Part shown: one piece after another, positions 8,047 to 13,451 of the stretch
Numbering within the stretch: the first letter of the stretch is position 1
Layout of the letters: the number at the start of each line of letters is the position of its first letter
Assembly (NCBI GenBank): GCA_022709445.1
Contig: JAKLIU010000027.1
Coordinates: 1-13,451 of the forward strand
Origin: Spirochaetota bacterium
GTDB lineage: Bacteria; Spirochaetota; Spirochaetia; Treponematales; UBA12059
Length of the DNA stretch: 13,451 nucleotides
Reading direction: 5' to 3'
Translations under genes and position numbers: made by a program
Notes under the pieces: model-generated
Databases searched by the model: none
What the model saw: only the letters and a program-made list of their open reading frames with translations
Told to the model about the DNA's origin: nothing

Positions 8047-9519
8047 TCAGGACGCGCCGCCGGCGCGCGCGATGAGGTTCACCGCCATGCGGCGGTAGTA
8101 CGGCGCGTCGAAGCCCTCCAGCAGGGCGAACCAGGCTCCGTCCCGGTCCGAGTCCATCGCCGCCAGGCACTCGCCCAGCAGGGCGCGTCCCCGCTCCGGA
8201 TTGCCCTGCATGCTGGCCATGCCGGCCTGGAACAGGGCCGGCCAGAAACCGGGGTCGTAGAGCCTGGCTTTCTCCCAGAGTTCCAGCGCCTCCGGGGATC
8301 GGCCCCGGTGCTTGAGCGCCATGCCGCGCAGGTACTGGCTGGCCTGGCTCTCCCCGGCGTCGCGCTCCAGCCGGTCCAGGAGTTCCTCAGCCAGGCTGAA
8401 GCGGTTTGCCTGCAGGGCGGAGAGCGCTTCCTCGAAGGCGGCCGCCAAGGCGACCACCCGTTCATCGCCGGTCGGTTCCCCGGCATTCCCGCGCGCGCGG
8501 GATGAGGCCAGGGCCAGGGCCGCGCGGAGCTGGGCCGAGCTGGCCCTCGACGGCCTGTCCGGGCGAACCGTCGTCCGCGGGATCGTCGTCCGCCTAGCCT
8601 CCGGGCGGTCCTCCGGGGCGGCGGTTTCGCGCACGGGACGCAGCCGGGGCAGGATACGGGCGGCGGCCGCCGCGTCCGCGGCGGGCAGGGCTGAAGCGCG
8701 CTTCCGGAAGAAGAAGCCGCCGTTCCGCTCGGTCACCTCCAGGAGCGGATGCCTGACCGTCGGCACCTCGGGGGAGGCGAGGAACAGGTAGCCGCCTTCC
8801 CGCATGGTCCCGACGATTCGTTCCATGACGCGCGCCTTCTGTTCCTGCTTCATGTAGACGAGGGTGTTCCTGAAGAACACGAGGTCCAGCGAGCCGGGCT
8901 CGGGAAGCTCCCCGGTCATGATGTTCAGGTGCCTGAGCTCGATGCGCGACAGGCTCGCCGGGGAAGCCTGCCAGGCCTCGCCCTGCATGGTCCCGCAGCG
9001 CTCCAGGAGTCCGTGCCAGGCCTTGCCGTCGTTCCGGAACGAGCTGGCGGGGTAGGAGCCCGCCTCCAGGCGGGCGAGCGCCTTGCGGTTGATGTCGGAG
9101 GCGAGCACGCGGTAGTCGGGCTCGAGGCCCAGGGTTTCCCGCACGTGCTCGGTCACGGCCACCAGGGAGATGGCTTCCTCACCGCTGGCGCAGGTGGCGG
9201 ACCAGAAGCGGAGCGGCCGGGATTCCGAGAGGAGCTGGGGAAGCACGTGCGAGACCAGGATGGAGAAATGCCGTTCGTCGCGGAAGAAGTAGGTCTCGCC
9301 GATCATGATCTCGGCCAGGAAGCGGCACTTTTCCACGGAGTCCCTCAGGAGGAGGGCCTCGAAATCCGCTGGCGGCATCCCCAGTTCGGCGCACCTGAGC
9401 GCGGCTGCCCTCCGTATGGTCTGGTGGTGCACCTCGGGGAAGCACAGCCCGGTCTCGCCCTCGATCCAGGCGACGAGGGCGGCCATCCCGGGCTCCAGTC
9501 CGTCGTCCTCAGCGTCCAT
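8047..9519 (-). CDS. cheR: CheR-type protein methyltransferase with C-terminal TPR-like region
   Basis: This 490-residue protein carries the CheR fold at about 10-275 and then a long extension. It should use S-adenosylmethionine to methylate glutamates on the receptor encoded by the same operon. Visible motifs: helical N-terminal domain with HHQTIRRAAALR; GETYFFRDERHF at 74-85 (T76, R80); the SAM-binding loop FWSATCASGEEAISL around 105-119; ASDINRKAL with acidic D142; and VFFRNTLVYM at 214-223 (R217, N218). A Pro/Arg-rich linker at about 275-330 leads to a helical, TPR-like region at about 355-460 with repeats such as AEELLDRLERDAG and ALELWEKARLYDPG. Classical CheR is about 280 residues, so the C-terminal 200 are an addition, probably for protein binding. 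The first position of the usual G-C-x-x-G-E-E loop is Thr109 rather than Gly. It overlaps cheB by 11 bases. Confidence 0.94.
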   Translation of the reverse strand: MDAEDDGLEPGMAALVAWIEGETGLCFPEVHHQTIRRAAALRCAELGMPPADFEALLLRDSVEKCRFLAEIMIGETYFFRDERHFSILVSHVLPQLLSESRPLRFWSATCASGEEAISLVAVTEHVRETLGLEPDYRVLASDINRKALARLEAGSYPASSFRNDGKAWHGLLERCGTMQGEAWQASPASLSRIELRHLNIMTGELPEPGSLDLVFFRNTLVYMKQEQKARVMERIVGTMREGGYLFLASPEVPTVRHPLLEVTERNGGFFFRKRASALPAADAAAAARILPRLRPVRETAAPEDRPEARRTTIPRTTVRPDRPSRASSAQLRAALALASSRARGNAGEPTGDERVVALAAAFEEALSALQANRFSLAEELLDRLERDAGESQASQYLRGMALKHRGRSPEALELWEKARLYDPGFWPALFQAGMASMQGNPERGRALLGECLAAMDSDRDGAWFALLEGFDAPYYRRMAVNLIARAGGAS

Positions 9520-10669
9520 CGTGCTTCCCGGCCACGGCCGCCGCGAACGGGGCTATCTTGTCCAATGGCAGCACGATGGAGGCCGCGCCCCTCGCGATCG
9601 CCGCCTTGGGCATGCCGAAGATCAGCGAGCTGGATTCGTCCTGTACCACGGTGTAGCCGCCCCCGGCACGTATGGCGACGCAGCCCTCCGCGCCGTCGGT
9701 CCCCATGCCGGTGAGCAGGATGCCCAGGACGCGCGGGCCGTGCAGCTCGGCGGCGGACCGGAAGAGCACGTCCACCGATGGTTTCTGGTTGAGCACCTTC
9801 GGCCCGTCGTCCAGGAGGTAGCCCGCCCTGGACAGGCGCAGGTGCAGGTCCGTCGGGGCCACGTGCACGACGCCGGCTTCCGGCGCCAGGCCCTCGCGCG
9901 CGAGCAGCACCCGGTGGCCGCTCTCCTCGGCCAGCCAGTCGGCGTAGCCCTTGTCGAAGCCCGTCTCTATGTGCTGGACCAGGGTGATGGGCAGGCTGAA
10001 CGGGGAGGGCAGGCTGGAGAGCAGGCGGCACACGGCCTGCGGCCCCCCGGTGGACGCGCCGACGACCATCAGGGCCGAGTCGGGAAGGTCCGACATGAAG
10101 GCCCTGAATTCGTCGATGTCCGCGCCGGTCACCGGGCTGCCCCGGTGGCCGATATCGCGACCGGCGTCCTTCCCCGCGTCCGCGGTACCCGTCCAGCGCG
10201 CGTCGACTCCGTGCGCCGCCGTTTCCCGGGCGGCGGCAGGGTCGTCCGGCGCTCCGTCGCGGATCGGCCGCGGCGCAGCTCCCGATCGCCGCGCCGAGAG
10301 GACCTTGAGGCGGGCGATGAAGCGGCCCACGTAATCCGGCTTGTTGAGGTCGGCGAAATCAGGCTTGAGGAGGAAGTCCACGGCCCCGTTCCTGAGGGCC
10401 CTGAAGGGCAGCTCGGGATCCGCGTTGTGCGTGAACACCAGCACGGGCACGGTCGAGGCGCCGGCTATGCGCGCGGTGGCCTCCAGGCCGTTCATGATGG
10501 GCATGTCTATGTCCATGATGACTATGTCCGGGTCGAGTTCCAGGGCGCGGCGCACCGCGTCCGCCCCGTTGGCCGCCTCGCCCACCACCGTCACCGAGGG
10601 ATCGGTGGACAGGAGCTCCTTGACTATGTTGCGTATGAGGATGGAATCGTCGGCGATGAACACCTTCAT
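9509..10669 (-). CDS. cheB: Receptor methylesterase/deamidase CheB (REC-methylesterase)
   Basis: This 386-residue protein has a receiver at 1-125 (D7/D8, phospho-acceptor D53, T80, K102) and a methylesterase domain at about 198-380. The catalytic triad is intact: S206 in GASTGGP, H233 in VQHIETGF and D325 in GMGTDGAEG. It should remove methyl groups from receptor glutamates when phosphorylated by CheA, acting opposite to CheR. The linker at about 127-195 is long and rich in Ala, Asp, Gly and Arg; typical CheB proteins have a shorter linker and are about 350 residues. The start ATG is preceded by GGGAGG with a good spacing and overlaps the stop of the upstream gene (ATGA); its own end overlaps cheR by 11 bases. 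This suggests tight translational coupling. Confidence 0.96.
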   Translation of the reverse strand: MKVFIADDSILIRNIVKELLSTDPSVTVVGEAANGADAVRRALELDPDIVIMDIDMPIMNGLEATARIAGASTVPVLVFTHNADPELPFRALRNGAVDFLLKPDFADLNKPDYVGRFIARLKVLSARRSGAAPRPIRDGAPDDPAAARETAAHGVDARWTGTADAGKDAGRDIGHRGSPVTGADIDEFRAFMSDLPDSALMVVGASTGGPQAVCRLLSSLPSPFSLPITLVQHIETGFDKGYADWLAEESGHRVLLAREGLAPEAGVVHVAPTDLHLRLSRAGYLLDDGPKVLNQKPSVDVLFRSAAELHGPRVLGILLTGMGTDGAEGCVAIRAGGGYTVVQDESSSLIFGMPKAAIARGAASIVLPLDKIAPFAAAVAGKHDGR

Positions 10670-11130
10670 GCGGACCTCCCGCGATCCGGCACGGGCTCCA
10701 GCGCCCCCGGATCGAGGAGGTACTGGATGCGGCCGGGTCCGTCGAAGCGGACGGCCGAGAGTCCCAGGGCCCGCAGGTAGGCGCGCAGCCCGCGGGGCGG
10801 CAGGCGGAAATCGCGGAGCGGGTACGCGCGCATCTCGAACGGCCGTTCCACCACGAAGGCACGGCTCTCCCGCGGCGGGCGTCGCATGAGGAAGGCCACC
10901 GGTTCGGCCGCGTCGGCAGGCGCGGAAGGGGAGAACAGCCGGCCGAAGTGGGCTTCCAGCATGACGCAGGCCAGGCTCTCGCCCTTGGACACCAGGATGG
11001 GTATCGCCCGCCTCCGGTCCCGCTCCATGCGCCAGTCCGACCTCGCCAGGGCACCGTAGAAATCGGCCGCCAGGAGCAGGGCGTCCAGCGGCCCGAGGTC
11101 CACGTGGAACACCTGGATGTCCTCAGGCAA
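10666..11130 (-). CDS. Divergent CheW-like coupling protein (putative)
   Basis: This 154-residue soluble protein is not an obvious member of any family. Its layout resembles a diverged CheW domain: an opening strand QVFHVDLG, AIPILVSKG...LEAHFGRLF where CheW has its P-v-x-D-L...F-G strand, FVVERPFEMRAYPLRDFRLPP like the second CheW subdomain, and a closing GRIQYLLDPGALEP like the final strand of CheW. Lying between cheW and cheB in a chemosensory operon supports this. Compared with CheW it lacks the clear VPGLVNCHG-type segment. If it is CheW-like it may replace or cap CheW in the receptor-kinase array. The start is uncertain: a TTG at 11128-11130 overlaps the cheW stop by 8 bases, while a GTG at 11110-11112 is preceded by GAGGA at a good distance and would give 148 residues. 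It overlaps cheB by four bases. The coding status is firm; the CheW assignment is inference. Confidence 0.6.
   Translation of the reverse strand: MPEDIQVFHVDLGPLDALLLAADFYGALARSDWRMERDRRRAIPILVSKGESLACVMLEAHFGRLFSPSAPADAAEPVAFLMRRPPRESRAFVVERPFEMRAYPLRDFRLPPRGLRAYLRALGLSAVRFDGPGRIQYLLDPGALEPVPDRGRSA
10675..10680 (-). promoter_or_regulatory. ribosome-binding site of cheB
   Basis: On the minus strand GGGAGG is followed five bases later by the ATG at 10669. It lies inside the end of the upstream CheW-like gene, so cheB can recruit ribosomes itself as well as by coupling. Confidence 0.7.
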
Positions 11131-11620
11131 GGTCGTTCTCCAGGGTCTGGAGTATGCGTTCCACGGAGAGGACGGGTATCCTGCGGCCGGGCAGTTCTAT
11201 CATGGCCGCGAAGAAGCGGGCCTCGGAATCCCTGGCCGCGAAGGTGGACAGGCAGGACACGGGAAATTCCGCTATCTCGTCGACCTCGGTGCAGCCGAAG
11301 GCGACGTCGTCGGAGTCCAGGTTGAGCACCAGGAAGGTGCCCGCCCGGTGGCGCTCGCTCTCGAACAGGACGCGGAGGTCGAACACCGTGTGCGGGACCC
11401 CGTGGCAGTTGACCAGGCCCGGCACGTACGGCGGGCACGCCGGCACGGGGAAGACCTCCAGGTCGGAGGCGATCTCCTTGATGGCCGAGGGCGGAAGGGC
11501 GTAGCTGGCGCCGCAGACAGTGAATATGAAGTAACGCACCTTCTCCTCGTCGGCCGCCGCCCCGTCGCGGTCGTCCGCGGGCATGGCCTCGAGGGTCTCC
11601 ACCAGTTCGTCGCTGTCCAT
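11123..11620 (-). CDS. cheW: CheW-type coupling protein
   Basis: This 165-residue soluble protein is a single CheW domain after an acidic N-terminal tail of about 25 residues. Visible features are RYFIFTVCGASYALPPSAI near residue 30, the conserved PPYVPGLVNCHGVPHTVFDLRVLF segment in two adjoining parts around residues 62-86, a strand TFLVLNLDSDDVAFGCTEVDEI, and the closing ELPGRRIPVLSVERIL. CheW links receptors to CheA and sets kinase activity in the array. The gene starts three bases after the receptor stop codon, with GGAG inside the end of the receptor gene as ribosome-binding site, and overlaps the next gene slightly. Its coupling to the receptor gene fits a dedicated receptor-CheW pair. 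Confidence 0.93.
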   Translation of the reverse strand: MDSDELVETLEAMPADDRDGAAADEEKVRYFIFTVCGASYALPPSAIKEIASDLEVFPVPACPPYVPGLVNCHGVPHTVFDLRVLFESERHRAGTFLVLNLDSDDVAFGCTEVDEIAEFPVSCLSTFAARDSEARFFAAMIELPGRRIPVLSVERILQTLENDLA

Positions 11621-11623
11621 GGC

Positions 11624-13369
11624 CTACTCCGTTTCCGAACGCAGCGAGAACTGGCCCGCCTGGCCCTTGAGGCTGTCGGCCATGCCGTTCAGGGCGTCCG
11701 CGGTCCGAGCGGTCTGCTGCTGGGTGGAGACCAGGTTGTCTATTCCCCTGGAGATCTCCTTCATGGTGATGAGTATCTGCTCGAAGGCGCTCACCTGCTG
11801 GCGTATGGAGTGCTCGATGGACTCCGACGAGGTGGCGGAAATGTCGGCGGAGCTCAGTATCTCCGAGAACACGGAGTGCAGGCGGTCGGACAGCTCGTGC
11901 CCCTGCCGGATGCGCTCGGTGCCTTCCTCCGACACGACGATCAGGTTGTTGGCCGCCTTCTGGATCTCCATGATGCGCGACTGGATCTCGGCGGTTGAGG
12001 CGCTGGTCGAGTCCGCCAGGCGCTTGATCTCGCCGGCCACTATCCTGAAGTTCCGGCCGGCCTCGCCCGCGGTGGACGCCTCCAGCGCCGCGTTGAAGGC
12101 TATGATGCGCGTCTGCTCGACGATGGTGTTTATGATGTCCACGATGTCCCAGATGGCCCGTATCTTGTCGGTGAGCGACCGGATGCCGGATATGGTATCG
12201 GAGTTCTTCCTCCGTATCTCGCTCATCTTGTCCGAGGTGTCCTGCACCAGGTCCGTGCCCGCGTCCACGTGCTCCTTGGTGCGGATGGCAATGCGGGTCA
12301 CCTCCGAGATGGACTTGCCTATGGACTGGGTGATGGTGTTGGAATCCTCCATGGTGGACACCACTTCCTTGACCGCCGCGGCCTGCATGTTCGAGGTGGA
12401 GGTCACTTCCTTGGTGGTGGTGGACAGCTCCTGGACCGAGCCGGCGAGCAGGCCCGCGGAGGAGTTGATCTCGTCCAGGAGGCCGTGGAACTTGGCCAGG
12501 AAGCGGTTGAACATGGAGGCCAGCTCGCCCACCTCGTCGAAGTACAGGAGCTGCACCCTGTCGCCCACAGCGCCGCCGCCGGAATCCAGGAGCCTGGCTA
12601 TGTGGCGCTTGAGGTGGCCGATCTGGGTGTTGTACTCGTGGCGCGAGGCCAGCGCCAGTCCGGTCGCGACCGCCATGAAGTAGGCTCCCCAGGCGAGCAG
12701 GGGCAACCAGTGGGCGGAGGACGGCCCGGCGGAGCGGGAGAGGTACCATGCGTAGTAGGAGGCATGCACCGTGATGAGGAAGGTGGAGCACAGGACGATG
12801 AACAGGTTCTTGTTCCGGGTGAAGCGGTCGTTCTCCCCCGCGCGGATGTCCACGATGCCCAGCTCCCGCTTGGCGGGCAGCAGGTGGATGTTGGCGAACA
12901 CGCAGTTGTACATGGCGCCCATGAACCCGATGGACAGCTTGAGCAGGATGCTCCAGGCGTAGGGCAGGCCGCTCTCCGGCTGCCAGTCCCAGAGCAGGAA
13001 GTAGCCGGTGGTGCCCAGCACCCAGGTGGAAGTCTGCACGATGACGATGCGCCAGGGGAGCTGGATCGCGGACAGGCGGGCCTTGTCGTATCCCCGGCCG
13101 TCACCGAGGTAGCGGAACATGGGCCTGAGCGTGAGGTACATGATGCCGAGCTGGAAAAGGTAGGAGGCTATGAAGACCGCGAACACCGTGGGCTTGAACA
13201 GGTAGGGGAGCCGGCCGGCGAAATCCAGGGACAGGGAATCGAAACGGTTGTTGTGGAGGCCGTTGAAGAATTCGCTCGAGTAGAGGGAAATCGCCTGTAT
13301 AAGGAAGGACGATGCGGCCAGCCTCGTCATGATCCGCCTGGCCAGGCCCGGGTCCCGTGATTGCGACAT
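11624..13369 (-). CDS. Six-transmembrane methyl-accepting chemotaxis protein
   Basis: I place the start at the ATG at 13367-13369, five bases after GGAGG, giving 581 residues; the ATG at 13390 overlaps the likely -10 element, so it is not used. Six hydrophobic segments lie near residues 17-35, 57-82, 106-127, 138-164, 187-210 and 220-242, joined by short loops; the basic loops (83-105, 165-186) fall on the cytoplasmic side. There is no sizeable periplasmic sensor domain, so the signal is probably sensed in the membrane or by a bound protein. A HAMP domain follows at about 245-300 (DEVGELASMFNRFL), then a long coiled-coil signalling domain whose hairpin tip is EQTRIIAFNAALEASTAGEAG at about 418-438, in two adjoining pieces. 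There is no C-terminal NWETF-type tether for CheR or CheB. It is the first gene of the operon and should set CheA activity through CheW. Confidence 0.94.
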   Translation of the reverse strand: MSQSRDPGLARRIMTRLAASSFLIQAISLYSSEFFNGLHNNRFDSLSLDFAGRLPYLFKPTVFAVFIASYLFQLGIMYLTLRPMFRYLGDGRGYDKARLSAIQLPWRIVIVQTSTWVLGTTGYFLLWDWQPESGLPYAWSILLKLSIGFMGAMYNCVFANIHLLPAKRELGIVDIRAGENDRFTRNKNLFIVLCSTFLITVHASYYAWYLSRSAGPSSAHWLPLLAWGAYFMAVATGLALASRHEYNTQIGHLKRHIARLLDSGGGAVGDRVQLLYFDEVGELASMFNRFLAKFHGLLDEINSSAGLLAGSVQELSTTTKEVTSTSNMQAAAVKEVVSTMEDSNTITQSIGKSISEVTRIAIRTKEHVDAGTDLVQDTSDKMSEIRRKNSDTISGIRSLTDKIRAIWDIVDIINTIVEQTRIIAFNAALEASTAGEAGRNFRIVAGEIKRLADSTSASTAEIQSRIMEIQKAANNLIVVSEEGTERIRQGHELSDRLHSVFSEILSSADISATSSESIEHSIRQQVSAFEQILITMKEISRGIDNLVSTQQQTARTADALNGMADSLKGQAGQFSLRSETE

Positions 13370-13374
13370 TGTTT

Positions 13375-13379
13375 CCTCC
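13375..13379 (-). promoter_or_regulatory. ribosome-binding site deciding the MCP start
   Basis: GGAGG on the minus strand is followed after five bases (AAACA) by the ATG at 13369. It selects the 581-residue form over an ATG 21 bases upstream. Confidence 0.8.
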
Positions 13380-13388
13380 GGCTGGATC

Positions 13389-13417
13389 ATAATAGCCCAG
13401 GAACCGGCTCATCTCAA
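13389..13417 (-). promoter_or_regulatory. sigma70-type promoter of the chemosensory operon
   Basis: On the minus strand TTGAGA (13412-13417, five of six consensus bases) and TATTAT (13389-13394, five of six) are separated by exactly 17 bases. Transcription would start near 13382, giving a leader of only about a dozen bases that begins just before the ribosome-binding site. It would drive all seven minus-strand genes. Confidence 0.75.
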
Positions 13418-13430
13418 GGGCAAACGTCTT

Positions 13431-13436
13431 TTGACA
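13431..13436 (+). promoter_or_regulatory. possible -35 element of a divergent promoter
   Basis: A perfect TTGACA lies on the plus strand facing out of the window, 14 bases beyond the -35 of the operon promoter. Its -10 would fall past the right edge, so it cannot be confirmed. It may belong to a divergently transcribed gene, or be chance. Confidence 0.3.
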
Positions 13437-13451
13437 ACCACGCGCGCCCGG

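Noticed and set aside
5891..8098. Plus-strand open frame of about 735 codons opposite cheA
   Set aside because: Antisense shadow; cheA shows all kinase motifs on the other strand and this frame shows none.
7979..8170. 64-residue N-terminal extension of CheA
   Set aside because: The extension is Arg/Pro/Gly-rich and overlaps cheR, while the ATG at 7978 has a strong ribosome-binding site and begins directly with the Hpt domain.
9305..10780. Plus-strand open frame opposite cheB and cheR
   Set aside because: Antisense shadow crossing a gene boundary, with no recognisable domain.
10359..12791. Long minus-strand frame overlapping the receptor, cheW and cheB in another frame
   Set aside because: Out of frame with several recognised overlapping genes; composition dominated by Arg, His, Gly and Pro.
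13370..13390. Upstream ATG for the receptor at 13390
   Set aside because: It lies within the predicted -10 element, and the next ATG has a well-placed GGAGG.
1..13451. Mobile element, CRISPR, tRNA or rRNA content
   Set aside because: No transposase or integrase motifs, no spaced direct repeats, and no RNA-gene-like sequence were seen; nearly all bases are in recognised genes.

Overview
The window is GC-rich, densely coding bacterial DNA with strong purine-rich ribosome-binding sites and free use of AGG (Arg) and ATA (Ile) codons. The chemoreceptor has six membrane segments and a signalling tip reading EQTRIIAFNAALEAS, and the operon ends in a class III cyclase with a PP-x-DWD tail. Together these suggest a GC-rich spirochaete-like organism. 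That is inference from protein style only; a deltaproteobacterial or other GC-rich origin is not excluded.

Layout. (1) Positions 1-1311, plus strand: the 3' part of a DUF1846-family gene whose start lies outside the window. (2) Positions 1398-3740, plus strand: a soluble REC-PAS-PAS-GAF-HisKA_2-HATPase hybrid histidine kinase. An 86-base gap with a possible weak promoter and a 12-bp palindrome separates it from the DUF1846 gene. (3) Positions 13369 down to 3762, minus strand: one seven-gene chemosensory operon that converges on the kinase gene with only 21 bases between the stop codons. (4) Positions 13370-13451: the operon promoter, and possibly the -35 element of a divergent promoter.

The operon reads, in order of transcription: a six-transmembrane methyl-accepting chemotaxis protein (MCP), CheW, a divergent CheW-like protein, CheB, CheR with a C-terminal TPR-like extension, CheA fused to a C-terminal receiver, and a receiver-GAF-adenylate cyclase. 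Most junctions are 3-base gaps or 4- to 11-base overlaps; only cheR-cheA has a real gap (67 bases), and it holds a hairpin. No stand-alone CheY, CheC, CheX, CheD or CheZ and no flagellar gene is present.

Reading of the system: the receptor and CheW-type couplers control the CheA kinase, CheR and CheB adjust receptor methylation, and the likely output is phosphorylation of the receiver on the adenylate cyclase, whose start codon overlaps the cheA stop codon. This would be a chemosensory pathway whose last step makes cAMP instead of acting on a flagellar motor. The gene order and domains are seen directly; the phosphotransfer route is inference. No tRNA, rRNA, CRISPR array, insertion sequence or integrase was found.
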